Part shown: piece after piece, positions 1 to 8,970 of the stretch | Position numbering within the stretch: the first letter of the stretch is position 1 | How the letters are laid out: each line of letters begins with the position of its first letter | Assembly (NCBI GenBank): GCA_019113395.1 | Contig: DXHL01000032.1 | Coordinates: 103,034 to 149,653, forward strand | Length of the DNA: 46,620 nt | Direction of reading: 5' to 3' | Source: Candidatus Rikenella faecigallinarum | Lineage (GTDB): Bacteria > Bacteroidota > Bacteroidia > Bacteroidales > Rikenellaceae | Translations under genes and position numbers: made by a program | Notes under the pieces: generated by a model | Told to the model about the DNA's origin: nothing | What the model saw: the letters and a program-made list of their open reading frames with translations, nothing else | The model's database searches: none

Positions 1-607
1 TTTCATGTCCTTCGAGAGCCGAAGTCAGGCTTGCTCCGTAGTTACCCCCGGCCTTGATATGTCCCGTTCCGAAGGGTGCCGCACGGTCATGCGTACGGTC
101 AATAATGGCACTGATGCCCTTCATCCCGCCGCTGTAATAGGGTCCCACAGGGCTGACAAACATCAACAGAAGCGTTTCATCGGCCGGTTTCACCCCCAGC
201 TGCGGCCCCGAGCCGACAATCACCGGACGAATATAGAGCGACCCACCCGTTTCATAAGCCGGAATATACTCCTTGTTGGCCTCCACTACACGGGTCACCA
301 TGTCGCAGAAGAGTTCCACACTGGGTACAGCCATTTGGAGATAGGCCGCCGAGCTTTGCAAACGGCGTGCATTCTCGTCCATCCGGAAGATACGTACCCG
401 TCCGTCACGGCAACGATAGGCTTTCAGCCCTTCGAAAGCGGTCTGCCCATAGTGAAAGGCTGTGGCAGCCATGTGCATCGTCACGGTCTCTTCAGTGTGC
501 TCCTCGATGGGACCCCACTCCCCGTCGCGCCAGTAGCAGCGCACGTTTATCGGGGTACGGGTGTATCCGAACTTGAGGTTGTTCCAGTCAATGTCTTCAG
601 GTCTCAT
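1..607 (-). CDS. ilvE: Branched-chain amino acid aminotransferase (partial, 3' end outside window)
   Basis: PLP-dependent fold-type IV transaminase that interconverts Leu/Ile/Val and their 2-oxo acids in the cytoplasm. The start ATG is at 605-607 on the minus strand, and 202 codons are visible before the window edge, where a full protein of this family has about 340 residues. Visible family features are GQTAFEGLKAYR near residues 45-56, the segment YIRPVIVGSGPQLGV, and HIKAGGNYGASL, whose Lys185 aligns with the PLP-binding lysine of branched-chain aminotransferases. It lies about 80 bp downstream of cysS on the same strand, so the two may be co-transcribed. The truncation is due only to the window boundary. 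A D-amino-acid transaminase or ADC lyase is unlikely given the KxGGNY motif. Confidence 0.9.
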   Translation of the reverse strand, partial: MRPEDIDWNNLKFGYTRTPINVRCYWRDGEWGPIEEHTEETVTMHMAATAFHYGQTAFEGLKAYRCRDGRVRIFRMDENARRLQSSAAYLQMAVPSVELFCDMVTRVVEANKEYIPAYETGGSLYIRPVIVGSGPQLGVKPADETLLLMFVSPVGPYYSGGMKGISAIIDRTHDRAAPFGTGHIKAGGNYGASLTSALEGHE

Positions 608-688
608 TGTGGTCTGTTTTTATCGGTCGGTTGGCACGCTCCTTCGGGACGTCATTGTCCACTCCGACCCTATCCATAAAAAAGTGAA

Positions 689-2185
689 CTATTCCAATTC
701 CCAGTCGGCACCATCCTTGCGGTCCTTGACCCGGATGCCGAGCGCTGCCAGACGGTCACGAATCAGGTCCGAGGTAGCCCAATCTTTCGCTGCCTTGGCC
801 TGCTGACGCACCTCCAGCACCATATCAATCACCCCGCCCAGCCGTTCAGTTTCCGAAGTCGCGGGCACCACGGCAGCATCCGCTGCCGCCGACAGCCCCA
901 ACAACGTTCCCAGCACGGTATCGAACGTTTCGCGCAACGTGCGGATATCTGCTTCGGTCGCGGTCAGTGTACCGTCGTTCAGGGCATTCACATGGCGCAC
1001 CCAGTCAAAGAGTTTGGCAATGGCCACGGGGCTGTTCAGGTCGTCACACAGCGCCTCCTCGCACTCGGCCAGTAAGGTCGAGGGACTCGGAAGGGTCGAG
1101 ACATCGGCCGCCTTGATTTTGCCCGACAGCAACAGGTTCCACGCCCGTGTAAGCCGTTCCAACCCCTTTTCAGCCGCCTGCAACGCCTCGTCACTGAAAT
1201 CGAGTGTCGAACGGTAGTGCGCCTGCAAAATGAAGAAGCGGATAACCATCGGTGCATACGGCTGCGTCAGCAGCGGATGGTCACCCGTAAAGAACTGTTC
1301 GAGCGTAATGAAGTTGCCGAGCGATTTGCCCATCTTCTGCCCGCCAATGGTCACCATATTGTTGTGCACCCAATAGCGTGCCGAAGCGTGTCCTTGCGCG
1401 GCCGTCGATTGAGCAATTTCGCATTCGTGGTGCGGGAACATCAGGTCCATCCCGCCGCCGTGGATGTCGAACGTCTCGCCGAGGTATTTGGCACTCATGG
1501 CCGAGCACTCCAAGTGCCACCCCGGGAAACCGTCGCTCCAGGGTGACGGCCACCGCATGATATGCTCGGGCGAGGCCTTTTTCCACAGCGCAAAGTCCGC
1601 CGCAAAACGCTTCTCTCCCTCGAAGTCGTCCGACCGACCACCCGACTGAATGTCGTCCAGATTGCGCCCCGACAACACTCCGTAGTGGTGGCCGTCGGCT
1701 ACGTATTTACGCACGTCGAAATAGACCGACCCGTTGCTCTCATAGGCATAACCGGCATCCAGAATGGCCTGTGTCATCTGAATCTGCTCGATGATATGTC
1801 CCGAGGCGTGCGGCTCTATCGAAGGACGCAACACTCCCAAACGGTCCATAAACTCGTGGTATCGGTTGGTGTAGTACTGCGCGATTTCCATCGGTTCGAG
1901 TTGCTCGAGGCGCGCCTTTTTCGCAATTTTGTCTTCGCCGCTGTCGGCATCGTTTTCGAGGTGCCCCACGTCGGTAATATTCCGCACGTAACGCACCTTG
2001 TACCCCTCGTAACGCAACAGACGGAAGAGCAGGTCGAACGTGACGGCAGGGCGTACATGCCCCAGGTGCGGGTCGCCGTAGACCGTCGGGCCGCACACAT
2101 ACATCCCCACCGCAGGAGCGTGCAACGGTTGGAACTCCTCTTTGCGACGGGTCAGGGTATTGTATAAATAGATGGGTTTCGCCAT
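689..2185 (-). CDS. cysS: Cysteinyl-tRNA synthetase
   Basis: Class I aminoacyl-tRNA synthetase that charges tRNA-Cys. The protein has 498 residues, normal to slightly long for the family. Cys31 in [10 protein letters not shown] is the first expected zinc ligand, and the HIGH-type motif HLGH is at residues 40-43. Further zinc-site segments are WHLECSAMS and [10 protein letters not shown]. The KMSKS loop appears as KMGKS near residue 285, a serine-to-glycine change in its third position. The C-terminal DALR-like anticodon-binding helical part ends in [12 protein letters not shown]. The ATG at 2183-2185 starts directly at the conserved N-terminus ([13 protein letters not shown]). It is divergent from the ubiD-family gene across a 69-bp gap and lies upstream of ilvE. 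Confidence 0.97.
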   Translation of the reverse strand: MAKPIYLYNTLTRRKEEFQPLHAPAVGMYVCGPTVYGDPHLGHVRPAVTFDLLFRLLRYEGYKVRYVRNITDVGHLENDADSGEDKIAKKARLEQLEPMEIAQYYTNRYHEFMDRLGVLRPSIEPHASGHIIEQIQMTQAILDAGYAYESNGSVYFDVRKYVADGHHYGVLSGRNLDDIQSGGRSDDFEGEKRFAADFALWKKASPEHIMRWPSPWSDGFPGWHLECSAMSAKYLGETFDIHGGGMDLMFPHHECEIAQSTAAQGHASARYWVHNNMVTIGGQKMGKSLGNFITLEQFFTGDHPLLTQPYAPMVIRFFILQAHYRSTLDFSDEALQAAEKGLERLTRAWNLLLSGKIKAADVSTLPSPSTLLAECEEALCDDLNSPVAIAKLFDWVRHVNALNDGTLTATEADIRTLRETFDTVLGTLLGLSAAADAAVVPATSETERLGGVIDMVLEVRQQAKAAKDWATSDLIRDRLAALGIRVKDRKDGADWELE

Positions 2186-2217
2186 AATCTGCTTTCGGAT
2201 TGGTAGAGTGTATTTTG

Positions 2218-2234
2218 CAAATTTATTAAATTTG
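2218..2234. promoter_or_regulatory. Back-to-back Bacteroidetes -7 elements, cysS / ubiD divergent promoter
   Basis: The sequence CAAATTTA-T-TAAATTTG is a perfect 8+1+8 palindrome. Each arm is an exact TAnnTTTG Bacteroidetes -7 box: 2218-2225 reads leftward to cysS and 2227-2234 reads rightward to the decarboxylase gene, whose ATG is 20 bp on. No clear TTTG -33 box is seen at the usual spacing on either side. The two promoters would occupy overlapping DNA and could compete for polymerase; that is inference. Confidence 0.5.
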
Positions 2235-2254
2235 AACCATTCATACCGCTTTTT

Positions 2255-3979
2255 ATGTACAGAAATTTAGCCGCATTCCTCCGCGCCCTGGAGGAGGCGG
2301 GCGAACTGATACGCATCACGGCCCCTGTTACTCCCGAACTGGAGATTGCCGAACTGACCGACCGCCAGGCCAAACAGCCCGGTGGAGGCAAGGCGCTGTT
2401 GTTCGAAAACACCGGAACGGAGTTTCCCGTGGCCACGAACCTGTTGGGGTCGGAACGGAGAATATGTATGGCCCTGGGGGTGGAACGGCTGAGTGATGTC
2501 GGCTGGCGTATTGATACGCTCTTTGCGGAGGCCGTAAAGCCCAAAACCAGTTGGATGGATAAGCTGCGGATGTTGCCGCTGCTGGGCGAGGCGGCGCGGT
2601 GGATGCCGCGCCGGCTGTCGCGACGCGGAGCGTGTCAGGAGGTCGTGCTGCGCGGCAAGGCGGCCGACCTCAACCGCCTGCCCGTGCTCCGATGCTGGCC
2701 CCACGACGGCGGACGGTTCGTGACGCTGCCGCTGGTGCACACCGTAGACCCCGAAAACGGCATCCGCAACGTGGGGATGTACCGCATGCAAATTTTCGAC
2801 AGCCACACCACGGGGATGCACTGGCACCGCCACAAGACCGGCGAACGGCACTACGAAGCCTACCGCCACCGTGGCGAACGGATGCCCGTCACTGTCTGCC
2901 TCGGGGGCGACCCCGCCTACACCTATTGCGCCACGGCCCCCCTGCCCGACGGGGTGGACGAATACCTGCTGGCGGGGTTCCTGCGCAACCGACCGGTCGA
3001 AATGGTACAATGCCTGACAAACAAACTGTGGGTACCGGCCGATTGCGATTTCGTTATCGAAGGGTATGTGGACCCTGCGGAGCCGAAGGTGGTCGAAGGA
3101 GACTTCGGCGACCATACGGGATTCTACTCCCTGAAAGACCTCTACCCCCGTTTCCACGTCACCTGCATTACCCACCGCAAAGGAGCCATATGGCCTGCCA
3201 CGCTGGTAGGCGTCCCGCCCATGGAGGATGCCTATATCCAGCTGGCCACCGAACGGATTTTTCTTGCACCCATTCGCCTGGCCGTGGCCCCCGAGGTCAT
3301 CGACCTCTGGATGCCTCCGGCCGGAGTAGCGCACAACATCGCGGTTTGCGTGATTCGCAAGAGCTACCCAGGGCAGGCCATGAAGGTGGCCCATGCGTTG
3401 TGGGGCGCCGGACAGATGAGTTTCAACAAGTTCCTGATAGTGCTCTCGGACGAAGACACAGCGGGGGTATCAGGGACGGGCTACGAAGCGGTTGTCCGCG
3501 AGCGGCTCCACTGTTTTGACCCTGCACGGGATGCCCACTTCTCGCAGGGGATACTGGACGTACTCGACCACGCAGCCCCCTACATCGGATATGGAGGAAA
3601 ACTGTGCCTCGACCTCACCCGCAAACTGGCGGAAGAGGGCGGCGAACGCACCCGACAGAAGAGCATCCCCATCGAAGTGGTATGGGATGATTTTGTAGAG
3701 GCTGCTGACCTGACCTTTGACGAGCAGGTATGGCTCGCAGCGGGCAACACGGACCCGGTGCGGGACGTACAGATAACCGAACAAGGTGTTTTACGCCTCG
3801 ATGCCCGTTTCAAGCCCTCAGAGGTAGAACGCGGATGGCCCAACGTGGTGACCATGTCACCCGAGGTCATCGAGGCTGTAGATAGGCGGTGGCCCGAGTA
3901 CGGTTTGGGCAGTGAGCCCCTCCCCTCTCCCTCGCGCCGTTACCTCTCGCTGGTACGCTCGCACGAAGCGAAGATATAG
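2255..3979 (+). CDS. ubiD: UbiD-family (de)carboxylase
   Basis: Prenylated-FMN-dependent decarboxylase family. Members act on aromatic or unsaturated acids, for example in quinone biosynthesis. The protein has 574 residues, somewhat longer than E. coli UbiD (about 497). Family features seen are the N-terminal [21 protein letters not shown], the cofactor-side segment [23 protein letters not shown] near residue 175, and [12 protein letters not shown] near residue 285, which carries the acidic active-site motif. In this group a role in menaquinone synthesis is the most likely assignment, but the substrate cannot be read from sequence. The partner prenyltransferase UbiX, which makes the cofactor, is not in the window. 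The gene is monocistronic here and ends at a strong convergent terminator. Confidence 0.88.
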   Translation: MYRNLAAFLRALEEAGELIRITAPVTPELEIAELTDRQAKQPGGGKALLFENTGTEFPVATNLLGSERRICMALGVERLSDVGWRIDTLFAEAVKPKTSWMDKLRMLPLLGEAARWMPRRLSRRGACQEVVLRGKAADLNRLPVLRCWPHDGGRFVTLPLVHTVDPENGIRNVGMYRMQIFDSHTTGMHWHRHKTGERHYEAYRHRGERMPVTVCLGGDPAYTYCATAPLPDGVDEYLLAGFLRNRPVEMVQCLTNKLWVPADCDFVIEGYVDPAEPKVVEGDFGDHTGFYSLKDLYPRFHVTCITHRKGAIWPATLVGVPPMEDAYIQLATERIFLAPIRLAVAPEVIDLWMPPAGVAHNIAVCVIRKSYPGQAMKVAHALWGAGQMSFNKFLIVLSDEDTAGVSGTGYEAVVRERLHCFDPARDAHFSQGILDVLDHAAPYIGYGGKLCLDLTRKLAEEGGERTRQKSIPIEVVWDDFVEAADLTFDEQVWLAAGNTDPVRDVQITEQGVLRLDARFKPSEVERGWPNVVTMSPEVIEAVDRRWPEYGLGSEPLPSPSRRYLSLVRSHEAKI

Positions 3980-4000
3980 ACAGCATTTACGGCTCCCTGT

Positions 4001-4050
4001 AAACGATTTACGGCGGTGCGCTCATTGGAGCGCACCGCCGTAAATCGTTT
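4001..4050. terminator. Perfect 23-bp inverted repeat, convergent terminator
   Basis: Arms 4001-4023 and 4028-4050 are exact reverse complements (AAACGATTTACGGC...) around the 4-base loop ATTG. It lies between the convergent ubiD-family gene (ends 3979) and the secreted-protein gene (ends 4074). The stem ends AAAC/GTTT, giving a short U-tract in both directions, so a bidirectional intrinsic terminator is the likely function. Confidence 0.8.
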
Positions 4051-4073
4051 GAGGAAAATCCACTCGAAACGGA

Positions 4074-4715
4074 CTACATCAAATCCTCCACACTCTGTTT
4101 CTTCTTTCCCTTCGCATCACGCTTGGCCTGTTTTTTGGCCATCTTCGTCAAATAATCCGAAGCCGCAGGATTTTGCGTATAGATGATGTAGTGATACGTA
4201 TTATACGACTCATCCACCGTCTTGGCCGTTGCCATGGTCGTCCGCTGCGTCACCGCCTGTACCCCGTTCGTGGTCAGGCTCAACTCCACGTTGTACCCAC
4301 CATAGTTGAACTGATGCTTGATGGTCTTACCCGAGCTGGTCTCCACCAAATCCGCCCCATTGTCTTTTGCCCACGTCAGCAACCGATGGTACGTATCATC
4401 TTTGTAGAACAACACATCCACCCACGCAGCACAACCATCCGCCCCGTTTTGAATCACCACCATGTAATCATCCGGATGAGGACGAATATCCGCAGTCGCG
4501 CCATTCACCGCATTCAATACATTGGCCACATCATTCCAGCCATTCCCCTTGCGTAACACATACTGGTTCCGATAGTCGTCATACTTAAACTTGCCTGCTT
4601 TGAGCGCCTCCTTGTCCATGGTCAGCAGTTTGGCATAAGGCATCTCCTCCTGCGCCCAAACTGTCTGAAACAAGCTGGCCGCAGCCAACAGCAACCCCAA
4701 AAAAATCTTTTTCAT
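4074..4715 (-). CDS. Secreted protein of unknown function
   Basis: The protein has 213 residues and a clear Sec signal peptide: MKK, a hydrophobic stretch to about residue 17, then a VWAQ-EE type I cleavage site near residue 22. The mature part is predicted soluble and periplasmic. It contains a Tyr-rich segment (KFKYDDYRNQYVLRKGNGW), two Cys-poor beta-like stretches (DDYMVVIQNGADGCAAWVDVLFYKDD; YNVELSLTTNGVQAV) and a Lys-rich C-terminus (KKQAKRDAKGKKKQ). I recognise no named domain. Proteins of this general form occur as conserved hypotheticals in Bacteroidales (inference). It is monocistronic between pckA and a convergent terminator, with its own TAnnTTTG promoter box. Confidence 0.8.
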   Translation of the reverse strand: MKKIFLGLLLAAASLFQTVWAQEEMPYAKLLTMDKEALKAGKFKYDDYRNQYVLRKGNGWNDVANVLNAVNGATADIRPHPDDYMVVIQNGADGCAAWVDVLFYKDDTYHRLLTWAKDNGADLVETSSGKTIKHQFNYGGYNVELSLTTNGVQAVTQRTTMATAKTVDESYNTYHYIIYTQNPAASDYLTKMAKKQAKRDAKGKKKQSVEDLM

Positions 4716-4748
4716 AACCTGTATCTGATTGAGTAATGATTAATTTAA

Positions 4749-4772
4749 CACCATCGTATGGTGACAAAATTA
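4749..4772 (-). promoter_or_regulatory. Promoter -7 box and 5' hairpin for the secreted-protein gene
   Basis: On the minus strand TAATTTTG (4765-4772) matches the TAnnTTTG -7 box. Immediately downstream, where transcription should start, is a CACCAT-CGT-ATGGTG inverted repeat (4749-4763). The mRNA would begin at or in this hairpin, which could stabilise the 5' end or act as an operator; function is inference. Confidence 0.5.
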
Positions 4773-4812
4773 ATCATTTTTATACCATCTTCACCCCATG
4801 TCCAGGCAAAAC

Positions 4813-4846
4813 AAAAAGGGCATCTTCTGATTCCCAGAAGATGCCC
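4813..4846 (-). terminator. Intrinsic terminator of pckA
   Basis: A 12-bp perfect stem (4818-4829 with 4835-4846, GGGCATCTTCTG) surrounds a 5-base loop and is followed on the minus strand by TTTTTGTTTTG. It lies 25 bp beyond the pckA stop codon. Confidence 0.88.
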
Positions 4847-4870
4847 CCATTGGCTTTTATTGAAGGATGA

Positions 4871-6478
4871 CTATTTGGTCGGCTGCGGCCCTGCGGCTAC
4901 CAGTGCCTTACCTTCCGCATTGTCGGTGTATTTTTCGAAGTTCTTCACGAAACGACCGGCCAGGTCTTCCGCTTTCTTGGTCCATTCAGCCGCATCGGCA
5001 TAGGTGTCGCGCGGGTCGAGGATTTTCGAATCTACGCCCGGCAGAGCGGTCGGAACCTTGAAGTTGAAAATCGGAATCATCTTCGTTTCGGCCTTGTCAA
5101 TCGAGCCATCGAGGATAGCGTCGATGATACCGCGGGTATCCTTAATCGAGATACGTTTGCCGGTACCGTTCCAACCGGTGTTCACCATGTAGGCCGTAGC
5201 ACCCGAAGCGTTCATGCGTTTCACGAGTTCTTCGGCATATTTGGTCGGGTGGAGCGTCAGGAACGCTGCACCGAAGCAGGCCGAGAAGGTCGGAGTCGGT
5301 TCGGTGATACCGCGTTCGGTACCTGCCAGTTTAGCGGTGAAGCCCGAGAGGAAGTAGTATTTGGTCTGTTCCGGAGTGAGGATAGATACCGGAGGCATCA
5401 CCCCGAAAGCGTCGGCCGTCAGGAAGATAACTTTCTGAGCGGGACCTGCTTTCGACACCGGTTTCACGATGTTGTCGATGTGATAAATCGGGTACGACAC
5501 ACGGGTGTTTTCCGTTACGCTCTTGTCGTTGAAGTCGATTTTGCCGTTGGCATCCACCGTCACGTTTTCGAGCAGGGCGTCGCGTTTGATGGCTTTGTAG
5601 ATATCCGGTTCCGATTCCTTGTCGAGGTTGATAACCTTGGCATAGCAACCGCCTTCGAAGTTGAAGACACCGTTGTCGTCCCAGCCGTGTTCGTCGTCAC
5701 CGATGAGTTCGCGTTTGGGGTCGGTCGAGAGGGTCGTTTTCCCGGTTCCCGAGAGGCCGAAGAAGATAGCCACATCGCCATCTTTACCTTTGTTGGCCGA
5801 GCAGTGCATCGACGCGATACCGCGCAGCGGAAGCAGGTAGTTCATCATCGAGAACATCCCTTTCTTCATTTCACCGCCATACCAGGTACCGCCGATGAGT
5901 TGCATTTTTTCGGTCAGGTTGAAGGCCACGAAGTTTTCCGAGTTGAGCCCCATCTCTTTCCAGTTGGGATTGGTGGTTTTCGAAGCGTTCAGCACCACGA
6001 AATCCGGTTCGCCGTAGTTTTTGAGTTCTTCTTCGGTCGGACGGATAAACATGTTCTTCACGAAGTGAGCCTGCCAGGCCACTTCCATGATGAAACGCAC
6101 TTTCAGACGGGTGTCGGGGTTGGCACCGCAGAAAGTATCCATCACGTAGAGTTTTTTACCGCTCAGTTCGGTCGTAGCGATTTTTTTGAGTTCGCTCCAC
6201 ACGGCCGGGGTGATGGGTTTGTTGTCGTTTTTGGCGAAGTCCGAGGTCCACCATACGGTGTTTTCGGTCGTAGCGTCTTTAACGATGTATTTGTCTTTGG
6301 GCGAACGGCCGGTGAAGACCCCGGTCATCACGTTCACCGCACCGAGTTCGGTATCCACCCCTTTTTCATAGCCGCTCAGGCAGCTGCAGGTCTCTGCTTT
6401 GTAGAGTTCTTCGTAGGACGGGTTGTGGAGAATCTCCTTCACGTCCTTAATGCCGTACTTGCTCAGGTCGAGTGACAT
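4871..6478 (-). CDS. pckA: Phosphoenolpyruvate carboxykinase (ATP)
   Basis: Interconverts oxaloacetate plus ATP with phosphoenolpyruvate, CO2 and ADP. In fermentative Bacteroidales it is thought to run toward carboxylation on the succinate/propionate route (family knowledge). The protein has 535 residues, the standard length for the ATP-dependent enzyme. Visible motifs are [16 protein letters not shown] near residue 50, [16 protein letters not shown], the nucleotide P-loop [11 protein letters not shown] near residue 245, and the metal/kinase segment around [11 protein letters not shown]. The start ATG fits the family N-terminus ([13 protein letters not shown]). The gene is monocistronic with its own TACCTTTG promoter box and terminator. 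Confidence 0.98.
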   Translation of the reverse strand: MSLDLSKYGIKDVKEILHNPSYEELYKAETCSCLSGYEKGVDTELGAVNVMTGVFTGRSPKDKYIVKDATTENTVWWTSDFAKNDNKPITPAVWSELKKIATTELSGKKLYVMDTFCGANPDTRLKVRFIMEVAWQAHFVKNMFIRPTEEELKNYGEPDFVVLNASKTTNPNWKEMGLNSENFVAFNLTEKMQLIGGTWYGGEMKKGMFSMMNYLLPLRGIASMHCSANKGKDGDVAIFFGLSGTGKTTLSTDPKRELIGDDEHGWDDNGVFNFEGGCYAKVINLDKESEPDIYKAIKRDALLENVTVDANGKIDFNDKSVTENTRVSYPIYHIDNIVKPVSKAGPAQKVIFLTADAFGVMPPVSILTPEQTKYYFLSGFTAKLAGTERGITEPTPTFSACFGAAFLTLHPTKYAEELVKRMNASGATAYMVNTGWNGTGKRISIKDTRGIIDAILDGSIDKAETKMIPIFNFKVPTALPGVDSKILDPRDTYADAAEWTKKAEDLAGRFVKNFEKYTDNAEGKALVAAGPQPTK

Positions 6479-6566
6479 AATCTATTGGTTTTAATTGGTT
6501 TATATTGCTTTCACTTCACTTGTGACGAACATGCGCCATGCGTTCATTGCGCACACTTTCACGTCA

Positions 6567-6574
6567 CAAAGGTA
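6567..6574 (-). promoter_or_regulatory. pckA promoter -7 box
   Basis: TACCTTTG on the minus strand is an exact TAnnTTTG box about 90 bp upstream of the pckA start codon, so the message would have a long leader of about 80 bases. The -33 region is only loosely matched (TTAAC at 6591-6595). The 334-bp gap between pckA and folE (6479-6812) holds this element and the folE promoter; I see no gene in it. Confidence 0.5.
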
Positions 6575-6722
6575 GTAATAATTTTTTATTGTTAATCATT
6601 TCACAGTGAGATTTTCAAAAAAATCTGAAACTTTTCTTTGCACCCCGTTCAATGACTATGGATATAACCCTGCTCGACCGAGAAATATTGCCTTGCGGGG
6701 CGAAATTCTCGGGTGGAAATTT

Positions 6723-6730
6723 TACCTTTG
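6723..6730 (+). promoter_or_regulatory. folE promoter -7 box
   Basis: TACCTTTG, an exact TAnnTTTG element, lies about 83 bp upstream of the chosen folE ATG. It supports the downstream start, because transcription would begin inside the longer open frame. No convincing -33 box is seen. Confidence 0.45.
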
Positions 6731-6812
6731 TGAGGAAAACCGCCGCCGCGATGCGCCAGGCGAGGCCTTCCAGCCCTACAGTCGGGGCATACGGCGACCG
6801 AACGACAGAGAC

Positions 6813-7394
6813 ATGGAGTACGACGCACACAAAATAGCACAACTGGCCGAACACTATCGGGCCATTTTGGAACTGATAGGCGAAGACCCGACCCGCGAAG
6901 GGCTGCTGAAGACACCGGAACGGGTGGCCAAAGCCATTTCGTTTATGACCCAGGGGTATGAACAGGACCCGATTGAGATTTTGCTGTCGGCCAAGTTCCG
7001 GGAGGAGTACAAACAGATGGTCGTGGTGAAGGATATCGAGTTGTACTCGCTGTGCGAACACCACATGGTTCCGTTTTACGGCAAGGCACACGTAGCCTAC
7101 ATCCCGAACGGGTTTATCACGGGGCTCTCGAAAATACCGCGCGTGGTGGACTGCTTTGCACGGCGGCTGCAGGTACAGGAGCGACTGACGGTGCAAATCC
7201 GCGACTGCATCCAGGAGGCGCTCAACCCGCTGGGCGTGGCGGTGGTGATTGAGGCGAGCCACATGTGCATGCAGATGCGCGGCGTCGAAAAACAGAACTC
7301 TGCCACCACTACCTCGGCCTTTACCGGGGCATTCCTCACCCAGATACAGACCCGCGAAGAGTTCATGAACCTCATCTCGCACAAACTCCGTTAG
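6813..7394 (+). CDS. folE: GTP cyclohydrolase I
   Basis: Converts GTP to 7,8-dihydroneopterin triphosphate, the first step of folate/pterin synthesis. The protein is 193 residues from the ATG at 6813, the usual family length. Motifs are the zinc ligands in [10 protein letters not shown], the segment [23 protein letters not shown], and the second cysteine in [15 protein letters not shown] followed by TTTSAF. The reading frame stays open 69 codons further upstream, but that part does not resemble the family and contains the promoter element at 6723-6730, so I chose 6813. It is followed 42 bp later by the PurF-like gene on the same strand and could share a transcript with it. Confidence 0.95.
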   Translation: MEYDAHKIAQLAEHYRAILELIGEDPTREGLLKTPERVAKAISFMTQGYEQDPIEILLSAKFREEYKQMVVVKDIELYSLCEHHMVPFYGKAHVAYIPNGFITGLSKIPRVVDCFARRLQVQERLTVQIRDCIQEALNPLGVAVVIEASHMCMQMRGVEKQNSATTTSAFTGAFLTQIQTREEFMNLISHKLR

Positions 7395-7436
7395 ACACAC
7401 ATAGTTCCTACCACCATTAAATAGTACACAGCCTAT

Positions 7437-8858
7437 ATGAGCGGATTTTTCGGTTGCGCCTCGCGGCGCGAATGCGTCAATGACGTCTTCTACTGCACGG
7501 ACTACCACTCCCACCTGGGGACCAAACGCGCCGGGATGGCCTTTTTCAACGGCGAGAAGTTTATCCGGTCCATCCACAGCCTTGAAAACGGATACTTCCG
7601 GAACAAGTTTGAGGACGACCTGCCGAAATTTGCCGGTTCGACGCTCGGCATCGGGGTCATCAGCGACTACGAGTCGCAGCCGGTGACCGTCACGAGCCAC
7701 CTGGGACGTTTTTCCATTGTCACCGTAGCGCGCATCGAGAATATCGAGGAGATTACCGAACGGCTGCTGAACGAAAATGTGCATTTTGCGGAGTTGTCGG
7801 GGTCAGACATCAACCCGACGGAGCTGGTGGCGATTTTGATTAGCCAGAGCCGCACCTTCAAGGAGGGTATCGAAAACGTACAGCGAACCATCAAGGGGTC
7901 CTGCTCGATGCTGATTCTGACCGAGCACGGGATTTATGCCGCCCGCGACCGTTTCGGCCGCACGCCGGTGATTATCGGCAAAAACGACTTCGGGTATGTG
8001 GCGGCTTCGGAAAGTTCGTCGTTCCTGAACCTCGGCTATGAATATGTGCGCGACCTGGGCCCGGGCGAAGCGGTGCAGCTGACCCGCGACGGGGTGACCG
8101 ACATTCTGGCACCGGGACCGCGCAAACAGATTTGTTCGTTCCTGTGGGTCTATTATGGTTATCCGTCATCGTGCTACGAGGGGATTAACGTCGAAGACGC
8201 CCGTTACCGTTGCGGGGCGGCCATGGCGGCGCGCGACCCGGAGTTGGAGGCCGATTTTGCGGCAGGGATACCCGACTCGGGTGTGGGACACGCCATCGGG
8301 TACAGCAATGCCAAACGCATCCCCTACAAACGCCCCTTCGTCAAGTACACCCCGACCTGGCCACGCAGCTTTATGCCTCAGAACCAGGCCATGCGCGACC
8401 TTGTCGCCAAGATGAAACTGCTGCCGAACGAAGCCTTTACGCGCGGCTCGAAAATCGTCTTTATGGACGACTCCATTGTACGGGGTACCCAGCTGAAGGA
8501 CAATGTGGTAAAACTCAAAGAGGTGGGCGTTGAAGAGGTGCATATGCGCATCGCCTGCCCGCCGCTGATTTTCCCGTGCCGTTTCCTGAACTTCTCGACC
8601 TCGCGTTCGACCTTCGACCTCTACGCACGGCGTGTTATCCGCGACCTGGAGGGCACCGACAAACTCTCGGACGAAACCCTCATGGAATATGCTGACGACA
8701 CCACCGAGAAACATCGCAAGATGGTCGAGGTGATGGGCCAGCAGTTGCAACTCACCTCGCTGAAGTTCCAGCGCCTGCAGGATGTGGTCGAGGCCATCGG
8801 CCTGCCGAAAGAGCAGCTCTGCACCCACTGCTGGGACAACAGCAGCTACGTGGAGTAA
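7437..8858 (+). CDS. Amidophosphoribosyltransferase (PurF) homologue with degenerate glutaminase domain
   Basis: The 473-residue protein has the two-domain PurF layout: an N-terminal Ntn glutaminase-like domain (about 1-235) and a C-terminal phosphoribosyltransferase domain with an intact PRPP loop, VFMDDSIVRGTQ, at residues 341-352. A cysteine-containing tail (CTHCWDNSSY) is also kept. The glutaminase half lacks the usual catalytic signatures. The protein begins MSGFFG where PurF begins MCGI-G, so the nucleophilic N-terminal Cys is replaced by Ser2. The Arg-containing GHxRYAT segment reads GIGVISDYES, and the HNGN-type oxyanion segment reads VARIENIEE. Glutamine-dependent PurF activity is therefore doubtful. 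An ammonia-dependent or otherwise changed phosphoribosyltransferase is possible. Similar Cys-less paralogues are, from memory, common in Bacteroidetes, so a canonical purF probably exists elsewhere. Confidence 0.85.
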   Translation: MSGFFGCASRRECVNDVFYCTDYHSHLGTKRAGMAFFNGEKFIRSIHSLENGYFRNKFEDDLPKFAGSTLGIGVISDYESQPVTVTSHLGRFSIVTVARIENIEEITERLLNENVHFAELSGSDINPTELVAILISQSRTFKEGIENVQRTIKGSCSMLILTEHGIYAARDRFGRTPVIIGKNDFGYVAASESSSFLNLGYEYVRDLGPGEAVQLTRDGVTDILAPGPRKQICSFLWVYYGYPSSCYEGINVEDARYRCGAAMAARDPELEADFAAGIPDSGVGHAIGYSNAKRIPYKRPFVKYTPTWPRSFMPQNQAMRDLVAKMKLLPNEAFTRGSKIVFMDDSIVRGTQLKDNVVKLKEVGVEEVHMRIACPPLIFPCRFLNFSTSRSTFDLYARRVIRDLEGTDKLSDETLMEYADDTTEKHRKMVEVMGQQLQLTSLKFQRLQDVVEAIGLPKEQLCTHCWDNSSYVE

Positions 8859-8872
8859 TCGCGCTTTGTTGC

Positions 8873-8926
8873 ACGGTGTCGGGGGACTCTGCACGGTGTG
8901 CGGGAGCCTCGACACCGTTTTCTTTT
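8873..8926 (+). terminator. Probable intrinsic terminator after the PurF-like gene
   Basis: ACGGTGTCG (8873-8881) pairs with CGACACCGT (8910-8918) and is followed by TTTTCTTTTC. The 28-base interior contains a smaller hairpin, GCAC-GGT-GTGC. It is placed 15 bp after the stop codon. Confidence 0.6.
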
Positions 8927-8970
8927 CGACACACACGCTCCACACCACAACCTTTTAGAGACACAGCGAT

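Noticed and set aside
6606..6812. N-terminal extension of 69 codons on folE.
   Set aside because: It does not resemble GTP cyclohydrolase, and a promoter -7 box lies inside it at 6723-6730. The family start fits the ATG at 6813.
7437..7460. Cys7 of the PurF-like protein as a shifted catalytic nucleophile.
   Set aside because: Ntn glutaminases need the Cys at the mature N-terminus. Cys7 falls after the GFFG segment that aligns with residues 3-6 of the usual start, and the supporting Arg and oxyanion motifs are also gone.
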